In this document: positions 1 to 10,445 of the stretch, piece by piece
How the letters are laid out: each line of letters opens with the position of its first letter
How positions within the stretch are numbered: the first letter of the stretch is position 1
From: an uncultured Pelagibacteraceae bacterium
GTDB lineage: Bacteria > Pseudomonadota > Alphaproteobacteria > Pelagibacterales > Pelagibacteraceae
Length of the DNA: 64,000 nucleotides
Direction: 5' to 3'
Assembly: GCA_902567685.1 (NCBI GenBank)
Contig: CACFNH010000001.1
Coordinates: 186,001-250,000, forward strand
Translations under genes and position numbers: made by a program
The notes under the pieces: generated by a model
Databases searched by the model: none
Told to the model about the DNA's origin: nothing
What the model saw: the letters and a program-made list of their open reading frames with translations, nothing else

Positions 1-1
1 C

Positions 2-1708
2 AAAGGCCATCTTGTTCGGGAAATAGATGCTCTAGATGGAGTCATGGGAGTAGTGGCTGATAAATCGGGAATTCAATTTAGATTATTAAACAGAAGCAGA
101 GGACCAGCTGTAAGAGGACCACGAACTCAATCTGATAGGGCTTTATATAAAAAATACATGCAAGAAATTTTGTTAAACTATAAGAATTTAACAGTTATTG
201 CAGATCCGGTTGTTAAATTTATTTTTAAGGATGGCGAAGTTAAAGGATTCATTTGTATAAGTGGAAAAGAAATTAAATGTAAAAAATTAATATTAACAAC
301 TGGTACTTTTTTAAATGGCTTAATTCATATTGGAGAAACACAAATACCAGCTGGTAGATATGATGAAAAACCATCTACTGGTTTAAGTGAACAATTAGAA
401 AAATTTAACATAAAGATTGGAAGATTAAAAACGGGAACTCCTCCTCGATTAGATGGATCTACTATTAATTATGATAGTTTAGAGATGCAAGATGCAGATG
501 ATGAGCCTCACTTCTTTTCATCTTTAACAAAAGAGTTGATAAACAAGCAAATTTCATGTGGCGTTACCTACACAAATAATGAGGTTCATAAAATTATCAG
601 CGATAACATATCAAGAAGTGCTATGTATTCAGGAAACATTAAGGGTGTAGGACCGAGGTATTGTCCTGCTATAGAAGATAAGATAGTGAAGTTTAAAGAA
701 AAACAAAAGCATCAAATCTTCTTAGAGCCAGAGGGATTAAAGGACAATACTGTTTACCCAAATGGTATATCTACTTCACTTCCAGAAGAGGTACAGCTCA
801 AAATACTATCTAAAATCAAGGGTTTAGAGACTGTTAAAATGAAAAGAGCTGGCTACGCAATTGAATATGATTATGTGGACCCTAGAGAGCTAAAACCAAC
901 CTTGGAGACAAAAAAAATAAAATCACTTTTTTTAGCGGGACAAATAAATGGAACTACCGGGTATGAGGAGGCAGCAGCACAAGGACTTATTGCAGGAGTA
1001 AATGCTGCTTTAAAAATTAAAAGTGAGAACGAATTTATTTTAGATAGATCTGAGTCATATATAGGAGTGATGATAGATGATCTAATTACAAAAGGAGTTT
1101 CTGAGCCCTATCGAATGTTTACTTCTAGAGCAGAATATAGACTCTCTTTAAGAGCAGATAATGCTGATCAAAGATTAACTCCGTTTGGAATTAAAATTAA
1201 TTTAGTAAAAAAAAATCGAGAAGAGAACTTTCTAGACAAACAAAGAAAACTAATACAGGTGACAGATGCTTTAAAAGGCAACCTAATTTCTCCTAATGCA
1301 GCAGCGAAGCATTCCATAAAAATTGCTAAGGATGGAGTCAAAAGATCAGGACTAGAAGTTTTATCATTAAAAAATGTAAATTTAGATAAATTAAGAACAA
1401 TATGGGCTAATATACCCCAATATGGAGTATCCATAGATAAGCAGGTTGAAATAGACGCTCATTATGCTGGCTATTTGATTAGACAGTCTCATGATATAAA
1501 AGCTTTTAAAAAGGATGAAGGTTTAAAGATACCTGAGGCAATTGAATATGACTCATTTAGCGGTCTTTCAAATGAAATTAAATCTAAATTAAACAAGATC
1601 AGACCAAAGACCTTAGGGCAAGCACTTAGAATAGATGGAGTTACTCCTGCAGCTGCAATAATACTTCTTGGATACATTAAAAAGTCAAAAGTAAGAAAAT
1701 CCGCCTAA
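2..1708 (+). CDS. mnmG: tRNA uridine-5-carboxymethylaminomethyl(34) synthesis enzyme MnmG (5' truncated by window edge)
   Basis: The frame stays open upstream of the listed start to base 2 ([41 protein letters not shown]...). MnmG/GidA motifs [11 protein letters not shown] and [18 protein letters not shown]; followed directly by rsmG. Confidence 0.97.
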   Translation, partial: KGHLVREIDALDGVMGVVADKSGIQFRLLNRSRGPAVRGPRTQSDRALYKKYMQEILLNYKNLTVIADPVVKFIFKDGEVKGFICISGKEIKCKKLILTTGTFLNGLIHIGETQIPAGRYDEKPSTGLSEQLEKFNIKIGRLKTGTPPRLDGSTINYDSLEMQDADDEPHFFSSLTKELINKQISCGVTYTNNEVHKIISDNISRSAMYSGNIKGVGPRYCPAIEDKIVKFKEKQKHQIFLEPEGLKDNTVYPNGISTSLPEEVQLKILSKIKGLETVKMKRAGYAIEYDYVDPRELKPTLETKKIKSLFLAGQINGTTGYEEAAAQGLIAGVNAALKIKSENEFILDRSESYIGVMIDDLITKGVSEPYRMFTSRAEYRLSLRADNADQRLTPFGIKINLVKKNREENFLDKQRKLIQVTDALKGNLISPNAAAKHSIKIAKDGVKRSGLEVLSLKNVNLDKLRTIWANIPQYGVSIDKQVEIDAHYAGYLIRQSHDIKAFKKDEGLKIPEAIEYDSFSGLSNEIKSKLNKIRPKTLGQALRIDGVTPAAAIILLGYIKKSKVRKSA

Positions 1709-2337
1709 TGAGTGTGGATGAGGTTAAAGAAATCCTATTAAAAAATCTCAAATTTACATTAGAGGACATAAAAAAACTTCATCAATTCCAAGATGAACTT
1801 ATAAAATACAACAATAAATATAATCTTATCTCAAAATCAACTGAAAATCAGATATGGACCAGACATATACTAGATTCAGCCCAATTAGTTAATTTTATTG
1901 ATTTCAATAAGCCACATTCGTTATCAGATTTAGGTACTGGCGCTGGATTTCCCGGTATTATCTTGTCTATATATAATAAAAATAACAAGTTTCACGTGAA
2001 ACTGTATGAAAAATCACCTGTAAAATGTGATTTTATAAGTAAAATAAAGGATAAATTAAATATAAGGTTCAACCTGTACGCGAATGATTATCAATCTCAT
2101 AAAATAGATAGTAATTATATAGTCTGTAGGGCATTTAAAAAACTCCCTGAATTATTGAGAATTTCACGTGAAATAGTAAGAAAATCGCATAAATTAATTA
2201 TTTTGAAAGGAAAGAGTGCACAGGAAGAGGTTAAAAATCTTTCAAAAGAGCTAATTTATAAGTATAGATTGGAAAAAAGCATTAGCAATAATGAATTAGG
2301 AATACTTATAGTCGACGTTATTAAAAAAAGTGAATAG
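1708..2337 (+). CDS. rsmG: 16S rRNA (guanine(527)-N7)-methyltransferase RsmG
   Basis: SDLGTGAGFPGIILSI SAM-binding motif; TAATG coupling with mnmG; precedes parAB. Confidence 0.95.
   Translation: MSVDEVKEILLKNLKFTLEDIKKLHQFQDELIKYNNKYNLISKSTENQIWTRHILDSAQLVNFIDFNKPHSLSDLGTGAGFPGIILSIYNKNNKFHVKLYEKSPVKCDFISKIKDKLNIRFNLYANDYQSHKIDSNYIVCRAFKKLPELLRISREIVRKSHKLIILKGKSAQEEVKNLSKELIYKYRLEKSISNNELGILIVDVIKKSE
1988..2003. promoter_or_regulatory. parS-like centromere site 1 (AGTTTCACGTGAAACT)
   Basis: Perfect 16-bp palindrome whose core GTTTCACGTGAAAC matches the parS consensus TGTTTCACGTGAAACA. It lies inside rsmG, about 330 bp upstream of parA. Confidence 0.9.
2161..2174. promoter_or_regulatory. 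parS-like centromere site 2 (ATTTCACGTGAAAT)
   Basis: Perfect 14-bp palindrome sharing the TTTCACGTGAAA core with site 1; also inside rsmG. Confidence 0.8.
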
Positions 2338-3130
2338 ATCAATACTTTCAGTAATAAATCAAAAGGGTGGAGTAGGTAAAACTACTACAGTAATAAATTT
2401 AGCAACTGCTTTGGCTCAAAAAGGAAAAAAAATATTAGTGGTTGATCTAGATCCTCAAGGAAATGCAACTACTGGACTTGGAAAATCTAATAATGATGAA
2501 GAGAAAAATATCTACAATCTTCTTATAGGAAAGATGTCAATTCAAGATGTAATACAGACAAGTAATATTAAAGGTTTAGATCTAATTGGATCAAATGTCA
2601 ATTTATCGGGCCTAGAAGTAGAAACTGCTAACGATGGAGAAAGGGCTTTTATTTTAAAAAAGATATTAAAAAATGAAAAAGATGATTTGCTATTAAAGTA
2701 TGAAAATATTTTTATAGATTGTCCTCCCTCCCTTAGTCTTTTAACCATAATGTCATTAGTAGCAGCAGATGAATTATTGGTACCCCTTCAGACAGAATTT
2801 TTTGCCTTAGAGGGTATTACTCAATTGGTAAAAACCATAGAGAGAATTAAAATTAATCTTAACACTGAACTTAAGATTAGAGGAATTTTACTAACGATGT
2901 TTGATAAAAGAAACAAATTATCTTCACAAGTTGACGATGAAGCTAGAAAATATTTTAAAGAAAAAGTTTATCGGACTGTAATACCTAGAAATGTCAGACT
3001 ATCAGAGGCACCATCTCATGGAATGCCGTGTGTAATTTATGATAAAAACTGCTTAGGCAGCAAATCATATTTTAATTTAGCAGATGAATTTTTAAATCAA
3101 AAAAATTTAAATACCGAAGGTAGATTATGA
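2330..3130 (+). CDS. parA: ParA family chromosome partitioning ATPase
   Basis: NQKGGVGKTTTVINLATALA deviant Walker A; GTG start overlapping the rsmG end. Confidence 0.97.
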   Translation: MNRSILSVINQKGGVGKTTTVINLATALAQKGKKILVVDLDPQGNATTGLGKSNNDEEKNIYNLLIGKMSIQDVIQTSNIKGLDLIGSNVNLSGLEVETANDGERAFILKKILKNEKDDLLLKYENIFIDCPPSLSLLTIMSLVAADELLVPLQTEFFALEGITQLVKTIERIKINLNTELKIRGILLTMFDKRNKLSSQVDDEARKYFKEKVYRTVIPRNVRLSEAPSHGMPCVIYDKNCLGSKSYFNLADEFLNQKNLNTEGRL

Positions 3131-3996
3131 TCAAAACAACTAAAAAAGGACTTGGTAAAGGTTTATCAGCATTATTTGGAGACTCTAATGAAAAACCAAA
3201 AGCTGCGAAGCAGAGAGAGGATGACAAAAACATACAAAAAATGGCTCTAATAGGGGATTTAAATCGTAATCCTTACCAACCTAGAACTAAATTTGATGAA
3301 GACAAAATAAATGAGCTTTCAAAATCTATAAAACAAAATGGATTGATCCAGCCCATTGCTGTTAGAGAGGATAAGACCGATCCAGGAAGATATGAAATTG
3401 TTGCTGGAGAAAGAAGATGGTTGGCTGCTCAAAAGGCAGGTTTGCATCAAGTTCCAATTGTCGTTTTAAAACTTAACGATAGTGAAACCTTAGAGGTAGC
3501 TATTGTAGAAAATGTTCAAAGAGAAAATCTTAATCCTATTGAGGAAGCCAAAGGATATGCAAGATTGAATAAAGAATTTGGATATGATCATGATAAAATC
3601 TCAAAATTTATTTCTAAAAGCAGAAGCCATGTTAGTAATACTTTAAGACTACTATCTCTTCCAAAAGATGTTATTTCAATGTTAGAAGAGGGTTTATTAT
3701 TAGCAGGTCAAGCGAGACCATTAATTGGTTTATCAAATGCTTCACAGATAGCAGAAGATATTATTAAAAAAAGATTAACTTCCAGACAAGTTGAAAGCCT
3801 TTCTAAGATTAGTAAAAGTCCTTACAAACTTGAGAAGCAAATTGATTCTAACATTGCTGAAGTTCAACGGCTTATAGAAAATAATTTAGGGCTTAAAGTA
3901 AATATAACTAACCGAAAAAATAATTCTGGTAAAATAACTGTTGAATATAAAAATCTTGAACAATTTGATTTAATTTCAAAGCTACTTAGGCAGTAA
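3127..3996 (+). CDS. parB: ParB/Spo0J family partition protein
   Basis: GLGKGLSALFGD N-terminus, NPYQPRTKFDE, GERRWLAAQKAGL, ENVQRENLNPIEEA ParB motifs. Confidence 0.97.
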   Translation: MIKTTKKGLGKGLSALFGDSNEKPKAAKQREDDKNIQKMALIGDLNRNPYQPRTKFDEDKINELSKSIKQNGLIQPIAVREDKTDPGRYEIVAGERRWLAAQKAGLHQVPIVVLKLNDSETLEVAIVENVQRENLNPIEEAKGYARLNKEFGYDHDKISKFISKSRSHVSNTLRLLSLPKDVISMLEEGLLLAGQARPLIGLSNASQIAEDIIKKRLTSRQVESLSKISKSPYKLEKQIDSNIAEVQRLIENNLGLKVNITNRKNNSGKITVEYKNLEQFDLISKLLRQ

Positions 3997-4990
3997 TAGA
4001 TGCGCGATTGCAAATACTTATAAGTAAATTCTTTATAAGTACATCATTTCTTATTACTGAATTTTTTTTCATTATCAATTCAACTTTTGCAATTTTATTT
4101 AATGTATTTTCTAAATTTTTATTGTTCCACTTTTTTAATTGTTGAATATAGATTGGTTTATCCTTCCAAAAAACCTTTGTTTTCAATACATCTAGAGCGA
4201 CTTCGTAATCTTTGGTTTCTTTATTAATATTTTGAATTTCTATCAATTTTACTACTCTGTTTGTCAAATTATTTAAGTAAAACATGAAATCTTCTTGTAA
4301 AAATTGAATTTCACTTAATAGACGGTTTACCTTTAGCTTGTCCCCAATAAGTGATGCATCTCTTATTTCATTAAAGTCTCGATTAAATTTTATATTTAAT
4401 AATTCTTCCAATTCTTTTATAGAAATAACCTTTTCTGAAAAAAAACTTTTAATTTTAATTAATTCATTGTTAATAGTTTTTCTGTCATGACTAGAATTCG
4501 ATATGATCAACGATACAATATTAGGAGAGAGACCCTTATAACCTTTCAACTTATAATTTATGTAATTGGCCAATGTTCTTTCAGTATCTTTATAACATGG
4601 TATTATTCCCAGATCTTGGTTTTTTTCAAAGAGATTTCTAATTTTTGATTTTTTTTCTAAGATAGGAGAAAAAATGTAAATACTTATATCTTCTTTTTTA
4701 TTTTCCGTACTTTCTTTAATTTGTCCAAAACTTTTATCAGTTATTTCATGTAGAAAAATTATTTTTTTTGTGTTGAACAAGGAAGAATTATTTATATGCT
4801 GAGATAAAATATTTTTATCTTTAAGCATTTCTTCTTGAAACAGAATAATTACCTCAGATTCCTTATTTTTCATTTTTATCTGGTCTTTTATATCGTCTTT
4901 TATTCCATCATTTTCTCCATATAAAAGTACATATTTATATGGCTCTAATAGAGCAATATTATTTTCAATCATAAAGCTTTTTAAGATCAT
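3986..4990 (-). CDS. holA: DNA polymerase III subunit delta
   Basis: HolA-like architecture (YLLYGENDGIKDDIK N-terminus) and position next to lptE and leuS. Confidence 0.85.
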   Translation of the reverse strand: MILKSFMIENNIALLEPYKYVLLYGENDGIKDDIKDQIKMKNKESEVIILFQEEMLKDKNILSQHINNSSLFNTKKIIFLHEITDKSFGQIKESTENKKEDISIYIFSPILEKKSKIRNLFEKNQDLGIIPCYKDTERTLANYINYKLKGYKGLSPNIVSLIISNSSHDRKTINNELIKIKSFFSEKVISIKELEELLNIKFNRDFNEIRDASLIGDKLKVNRLLSEIQFLQEDFMFYLNNLTNRVVKLIEIQNINKETKDYEVALDVLKTKVFWKDKPIYIQQLKKWNNKNLENTLNKIAKVELIMKKNSVIRNDVLIKNLLISICNRASITA

Positions 4991-5464
4991 TTAATTTTTC
5001 AAATATATAGATAAAAAATTTATTATATCTTCTGTTATTGTTTCTGCCAGATTTTCTAAAGTTCTTTTTTCATTAGATAATGTATCAGAATGATTATTGG
5101 CAACACTATAACTGTTTGATTTCATAAATTTTTTTTCTATTTTTTTGGAATTCTTGACGTTAATCACAGTCAAATCTACATCTAAAACTAATTTATAACT
5201 TGTTATTTTGCCTGATATATTTTTATCTTTTATCTCTTTTTTTTTATTGATTAATAAATTAATATCAATCGTTCTTTCTGCTGCAGATGATGAATTTAGT
5301 AAAATTTCATTTTTTATAAGGTAGCCTATTCTTTTGTCACCACTTAACTTAATTTGTTGAACAAAATAACTTTTTTGTTTCAGTAGATTTGTAGATTTAT
5401 ATCCACACGCAGAAAAGCTCATTAAAAAAACTAATAATGAAACTGTTGTAATTTTTATTTTCAT
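4991..5464 (-). CDS. lptE: LPS assembly lipoprotein LptE
   Basis: Lipoprotein signal with lipobox Cys (LMSFSACGYKS); between leuS and holA, the conserved order. Confidence 0.8.
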   Translation of the reverse strand: MKIKITTVSLLVFLMSFSACGYKSTNLLKQKSYFVQQIKLSGDKRIGYLIKNEILLNSSSAAERTIDINLLINKKKEIKDKNISGKITSYKLVLDVDLTVINVKNSKKIEKKFMKSNSYSVANNHSDTLSNEKRTLENLAETITEDIINFLSIYLKN

Positions 5465-5476
5465 AAATTAAAAATT

Positions 5477-8008
5477 TTATTTTACAAGATAGTTTATAAT
5501 CTTATCCTTTACAAAAATAATTCTCATTATTTTCTTATTTGTTAGAATTTTTCTTATTTTTTCACTTTTTTTAGTTATAGATACTACTTTTTCTTCTTTT
5601 AAGCTTTTTTCTATTTCTATCACTTCTCTTGTTTTTCCATTTATTTGAATAGCAATTTTAGTTTTTTGTTTCTTTAAAGAATCTTTTCTTATTTCTGGCC
5701 ACGTTTCAATTTTAGACACACCTAACTTTTCTAGACATTCATTAGCGAGATGAGGAGTAAAGGGAATTAAAATGCTCATAAAATTTGATAGATTGTTTTT
5801 CAAACAAGTATTGCTTACTTTTTGGTTCATATATTTATTAATCAAATGATAAATCTCATAAACGTTAGCAACAGCAACATTTAGTTGAAAGTTTTCAATT
5901 AAATTAGTTATTTTTAAAATGTAATTATTAAAAAGATTATTAAATTCATCTTCAGTTTCTTTACTGATATTTTTCACATCAGAACGACCTAATATTCCCA
6001 AGTTTAAATTCCATATTTTTTGTAGAAATTTATATGCTGCGTTAACTCCCTGGTTAGACCATTGAACATCTTTATCTGGTGGACTGTCAGATAAAATGAA
6101 CCATCTTACAGCATCAGCTCCGTAAATTTTAATCATACTTTCAGGGTCTATTATATTTTTTTTTGATTTTGACATTGCTTCCGATGCCCCAACTACTATT
6201 TTTGTTTTTGTTATTTTGTGAATGACATTTCCTGATTTGTCTTTCTCAACTTCTTCGGGAGAAACCCATTTATTATTTACGTCTTTGTAAGTTTCATGAC
6301 AAACCATGCCCTGAGTAAACAAACCTTTAAATGGTTCTGAGTCTTTTACTTTATTGTTCGTCAATTTAACTGCTTTCATAAAAAAACGTGAATATAATAG
6401 GTGTAAAATAGCATGTTCTACGCCACCTATGTATTGGTCAACGGGCATCCAATAATTAAGCTTATTAATATCAAATGGTCCTTCCTTAAAATTTGGTGAA
6501 CAAAATCTCATAAAGTACCAAGATGAATCTACAAAAGTGTCCAAAGTATCAGTTTCCCTAGTTAGCTCTTTTCCATCTATTTTAATTTCCTTCCATTTTT
6601 TTGCGCTGTCTAGAGGATTACCTTTACAATTTAAATCAATATTTTCTGGCAGTCGTACTGGAAGATCTTTTTTTGGAATAGGAAAAATGTTCCCTTTTTT
6701 GTCGTGGGCCATAGGTATAGGGCAACCCCAATATCTTTGTCTGGATACACCCCAGTCTTTTAATCTAAAGTTAATTTTTTTTTTGCCTAACTTCCTTTTT
6801 TCAAGAATTTCTATTGTTTTAACAATAGACTCTTCTGGAACTTTAAAGTCATTTAAAAACTTAGAATTAATTACTATTCCAGGTCCAGTGTACGCTTCTT
6901 TATGAACTTTAAAATTGTCATTTTTATCTAATGGTTTGACTACAGTTTTAACTTTTAAATTGTATTTGTTTGCAAAATCCAAATCTCTTTGATCATGTGC
7001 TGGACAACCAAAAACAGCTCCAAAACCATAATCCATTAAAACAAAATTCGCAAAATATACTGGAACTTTCTCATTTTCATCAAGTGGATTAATAGCAAAC
7101 AAGTTAGTTTTAAACCCAATTTTTTCTCCTTGAGCAATAGACTCTTCAGTAGTGCCTGTTTTTGAACATTCGTCTTTAAATTTTTTAAATTCAGGATTTT
7201 TTATAAAATGTTTAGATACAGAATGATCAACAGAAAGCGCTAAAAAAGAAAATCCAAATAAAGTATCTGGCCTTGTGGTGAAGCACTTAATTGTATCTAT
7301 AGGTAAATCACCTTCTATTTTAAAGTCAATTTCGCAACCAAAAGATTTACCTATCCAATTTTTCTGCATAGTTTTTACTTTATTTGGCCAGTTTTTCAAT
7401 TCACTTAAGTCTTCAAGAAGTTCCTCTGAGAATTTAGAAATATTGAAGAACCATTGAGATAATTTTTTTCTTTGAACTGTTGCATTTGATCTCCATCCTT
7501 TCCCATCAATAACTTGTTCATTTGCAAGCACTGTTTGCTCAACAGGATCCCAATTTACATAAGTTTCTTTTCTAGAAACTAGTCCTAAATTATAAAAATC
7601 TATAAATAATTCTTGTTGATGTTTGTAATATTTTTCATCACAAGTTGAAATCTCTAGGTCCCAATCTATTGAAAGACCCAACATCTTTAACTGTCTTTTC
7701 ATTTCTGTAATGTTTTTTTCAGTCCATTTTTTTGGATCTAAATTGTTCTCTCTAGCAGCATTTTCAGCTGGAAGTCCAAATGCATCCCAACCCATAGGAT
7801 GTAAAACATTGTATCCTTTCATAGATTTGTAGCGAGCTACTACATCGCCAATGGTATAATTCCTCACATGACCCATGTGAATTTTTCCAGAAGGGTATGG
7901 AAACATTTCTAGACAATAAAATTTTTTTTTAGAATCTTTATAATTTTTTTTTTTCAGCCAAGACTTTTGCCATTTTTTTTCAATTAAATGAAAATTGACT
8001 CTTTCCAT
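5477..8008 (-). CDS. leuS: Leucyl-tRNA synthetase
   Basis: [20 protein letters not shown] (HIGH region), AMSKSKKN (KMSKS). Confidence 0.98.
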   Translation of the reverse strand: MERVNFHLIEKKWQKSWLKKKNYKDSKKKFYCLEMFPYPSGKIHMGHVRNYTIGDVVARYKSMKGYNVLHPMGWDAFGLPAENAARENNLDPKKWTEKNITEMKRQLKMLGLSIDWDLEISTCDEKYYKHQQELFIDFYNLGLVSRKETYVNWDPVEQTVLANEQVIDGKGWRSNATVQRKKLSQWFFNISKFSEELLEDLSELKNWPNKVKTMQKNWIGKSFGCEIDFKIEGDLPIDTIKCFTTRPDTLFGFSFLALSVDHSVSKHFIKNPEFKKFKDECSKTGTTEESIAQGEKIGFKTNLFAINPLDENEKVPVYFANFVLMDYGFGAVFGCPAHDQRDLDFANKYNLKVKTVVKPLDKNDNFKVHKEAYTGPGIVINSKFLNDFKVPEESIVKTIEILEKRKLGKKKINFRLKDWGVSRQRYWGCPIPMAHDKKGNIFPIPKKDLPVRLPENIDLNCKGNPLDSAKKWKEIKIDGKELTRETDTLDTFVDSSWYFMRFCSPNFKEGPFDINKLNYWMPVDQYIGGVEHAILHLLYSRFFMKAVKLTNNKVKDSEPFKGLFTQGMVCHETYKDVNNKWVSPEEVEKDKSGNVIHKITKTKIVVGASEAMSKSKKNIIDPESMIKIYGADAVRWFILSDSPPDKDVQWSNQGVNAAYKFLQKIWNLNLGILGRSDVKNISKETEDEFNNLFNNYILKITNLIENFQLNVAVANVYEIYHLINKYMNQKVSNTCLKNNLSNFMSILIPFTPHLANECLEKLGVSKIETWPEIRKDSLKKQKTKIAIQINGKTREVIEIEKSLKEEKVVSITKKSEKIRKILTNKKIMRIIFVKDKIINYLVK

Positions 8009-8018
8009 TGTGGTAAAG

Positions 8019-8585
8019 TTATTTTTTCTTTTTTTTCTCTTTGCTTTCTTTATCTAGCAAAGCTGCTTTTTTTATAATTGATACTTTTAGCTCTTCCTCA
8101 ATTTTTGAACTAATTTTTTTGACAACACATTTAGTAGCTGTAGAACATAATTTTCTATGAACTATGATACTTAGACTGTTACTTTGAATTTCATTAGATA
8201 AAAATCTAACAGAAATTTTTATAGATTCATTCTGACTTGTTTGATCGCTGTACCAATCTGAAATAATAACACCACCAGAATAGTCAACCGTTGTTAGTGG
8301 TAAGAAATCTAAAATGTCCAATGTAGCTCTCCACATAGGATTTGAACTGCTAAATTCGTAACTAGTTTTTCCGCCTTTACCTATATCTTTAAGAGATATA
8401 CCTCTTCCCTCTTTAAGGTTTTTTAAGGCTCTTTCTTTTCCCTGCACAGGTACTTTTCTAGAATCAACTGGTTTGTAGATACCGCATTCATTTAACAAAA
8501 GCAGTAAACTGGTCAAAATAACTGTAATTTTTAGAGTTTTTGACATCTTTTTAAGAAAATTAACTAACAATATTCTTAATGTCAT
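8019..8585 (-). CDS. DUF3576-like lipoprotein
   Basis: Signal/lipobox-like N-terminus (start probably at the internal [22 protein letters not shown]). Body contains [33 protein letters not shown]; adjacent to leuS. Confidence 0.75.
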   Translation of the reverse strand: MTLRILLVNFLKKMSKTLKITVILTSLLLLLNECGIYKPVDSRKVPVQGKERALKNLKEGRGISLKDIGKGGKTSYEFSSSNPMWRATLDILDFLPLTTVDYSGGVIISDWYSDQTSQNESIKISVRFLSNEIQSNSLSIIVHRKLCSTATKCVVKKISSKIEEELKVSIIKKAALLDKESKEKKKKK

Positions 8586-8676
8586 GAATTTGCAATTTTA
8601 TTGATGTTTTTTAAGCAAATATTCCCTTAATTCCTTAGTATTTTTAAATGTGATATAAATACAACACTTAATAAAA

Positions 8677-8708
8677 AAACCCCTTATTTTCTATAATTTA
8701 AGGGGTTT
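8677..8708 (-). terminator. Rho-independent terminator-like hairpin facing left
   Basis: Perfect 10-bp stem AAACCCCTTA/TAAGGGGTTT. On the minus strand it is followed by T7 (GGGGTTTTTTTATTAAG). Confidence 0.75.
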
Positions 8709-8772
8709 GTATTGGTTAAAATTAATATATTTCATCCACGTTATATATAACAACAATTAACAAAGGAAAAAT

Positions 8773-9855
8773 ATGAAAAATATAACTAAAGTTTTGTTAT
8801 CCATATTTGCTTCTGTAGTTATCGCTAGTTCATCTTTTGCAGGTGAAGTATCTGTTACAGGTACTGCTGCAATGTCATACCACATTTCAGGTACTGACAG
8901 TTCAACTGGTAAAAATGACAACGGTAAAGCAATTGGTATAGCAAACGAAGTTGCCTTCAATGCTTCAGGCGAATTAGATAATGGCTGGGCTTGGAAATGG
9001 CAAACTGAGTTAGATTCTGGCGGAGAAGGTACTTCTGGTGCTGGTATCGATGACTCACAAGTAACTATTACAACTGACATGGGTACAATTGGAGTTTATA
9101 CTTCAGAAGGTTCATTATCTTCAGGTAAATTTGGCTGGGATGTGACTGCACACGGTGCTCCTTCTGATAACGGTATGGCTGGATCTATGGTTCATGGTGC
9201 GAACTTAGGTTCATACAACTCTATTCAGTATCACATGCCTGCAGGTTTACTTCCATTTGGAATTACAGCTAAAGCTGGTAAATCTATCGGAGATGCGTCA
9301 ATCAACAGTAAAAATGCTACTGGTGCTATAAACAATACGTCTATCACTAATGGTTCTGCTACTGTAGATAACGCATGGACAGCTGACACAGTTAGCGAAT
9401 ATACTGTTTCTGCTACTCCAATCGAAGGCCTAACATTAGTAGCTGACTATCTTGACGTTGGCTCAGTAGGTGCTTCAGCTGGTCAACAACCAGAATCAGG
9501 ACACTGGTCTGCTAAATACGTTACAGGCCCAGTTTCTGTAGGTTATGGTAGAGGATATGTTGCAGCAGCAATTGGAACTCCAGGTGCTTCAGTAACTGAA
9601 GATTTTGAAAATACAGGCGCAGCTATAGGCTTTGCAGTAAATGATAATCTTTCAGTTTCTTATGCTAGAGAACAGTCAACAAAAAGCTACACAGACACAG
9701 CAGCTAATGTTGAGTTAGAAATCACTTCTATCCAAGGTGCTTACACTATGGGTGGATTAACGATTGCTTTAGCGTTAGATGACATTGAAAACTCAGGTTA
9801 CGTTGCTAACGTAGACGAAAAAGAAACTATGTTAACGTTTACTTTTGCGTTTTAA
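8773..9855 (+). CDS. Outer membrane porin (general porin-like beta barrel)
   Basis: Signal peptide MKNITKVLLSIFASVVIASSSFA|GEVSVTG; Gly/aromatic alternating strands; C-terminal TFTFAF. Confidence 0.85.
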   Translation: MKNITKVLLSIFASVVIASSSFAGEVSVTGTAAMSYHISGTDSSTGKNDNGKAIGIANEVAFNASGELDNGWAWKWQTELDSGGEGTSGAGIDDSQVTITTDMGTIGVYTSEGSLSSGKFGWDVTAHGAPSDNGMAGSMVHGANLGSYNSIQYHMPAGLLPFGITAKAGKSIGDASINSKNATGAINNTSITNGSATVDNAWTADTVSEYTVSATPIEGLTLVADYLDVGSVGASAGQQPESGHWSAKYVTGPVSVGYGRGYVAAAIGTPGASVTEDFENTGAAIGFAVNDNLSVSYAREQSTKSYTDTAANVELEITSIQGAYTMGGLTIALALDDIENSGYVANVDEKETMLTFTFAF

Positions 9856-9871
9856 TTAGCAAATATACTAT

Positions 9872-10444
9872 TTAAAAAAGCCGGCGAATTATCGCCGGCT
9901 TTTTTTTTATTTCTGATAAAATTGCAAAAGAATTAGCTTTTACAAGTCTTAATAAATTTAAATTTTTGTTTTTGATCCCTCCAAGAGGAACTAAATCTTC
10001 TTTAAAATTTCCTTTTGTCAGGTTAAATTTTAATACTCCAAGAAATGTATGTTTATTGGGATAATCAGTTTTAAATAATCTTGATAATACTATTATTTTA
10101 CAACCTTGATTCTTTTTTTCATGAATTTCTTTTCTGTTATGAGCAGAACCAATAATTTTAAAAGAATTTTCTATAAATCTAACGTTGTAGTGCCTTTTGT
10201 TATAAGAGGAAATATACAAACCGTCTGCTTTACATTTAACAGCTGTATGTAAATTATTAGCTATATAAAATTTAATTGATCTTTTTTTACATTCATTCCT
10301 AAATCTTTTTAATTGATCAATATTTTCATGATTATTATTATTTCTATAGATAATTATAAATTTATTTCTTTTTTTTATTAAACTTAGATTTAATGTTTTT
10401 GTGTTTTCGATGTATAAATAGTAGTTATTTTTAGAAATAAACAT
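9872..10444 (-). CDS. Thiamine-phosphate synthase/TenI-like protein, degenerate
   Basis: IIGSAHNRKEIH resembles the ThiE IG.S.Hn.eE motif; LGGIKNKNLNLLRLVKANSFAILSEI resembles the C-terminal GGI...aGA.gvAvi region. ATG start chosen at 10444 rather than the listed GTG at 10453. Confidence 0.6.
   Translation of the reverse strand: MFISKNNYYLYIENTKTLNLSLIKKRNKFIIIYRNNNNHENIDQLKRFRNECKKRSIKFYIANNLHTAVKCKADGLYISSYNKRHYNVRFIENSFKIIGSAHNRKEIHEKKNQGCKIIVLSRLFKTDYPNKHTFLGVLKFNLTKGNFKEDLVPLGGIKNKNLNLLRLVKANSFAILSEIKKKPAIIRRLF
9874..9905. terminator. Bidirectional rho-independent terminator
   Basis: AAAAAAGCCGGCGA-ATTA-TCGCCGGCTTTTTT: GC-rich 8-bp stem flanked by A and T tracts, just after the porin stop. 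Confidence 0.95.
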
Positions 10445-10445
10445 T

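Noticed and set aside
1713-1721. TGTGGATGA at the rsmG start, one mismatch from a reverse DnaA box (TGTGGATAA)
   Set aside because: A single near-match inside a coding region, with no cluster of boxes, is insufficient for an oriC call.
8757-9080. 107-aa minus-strand ORF opposite the porin
   Set aside because: Antisense to a clear signal-peptide porin; composition looks like shadow translation and no family motif is visible.
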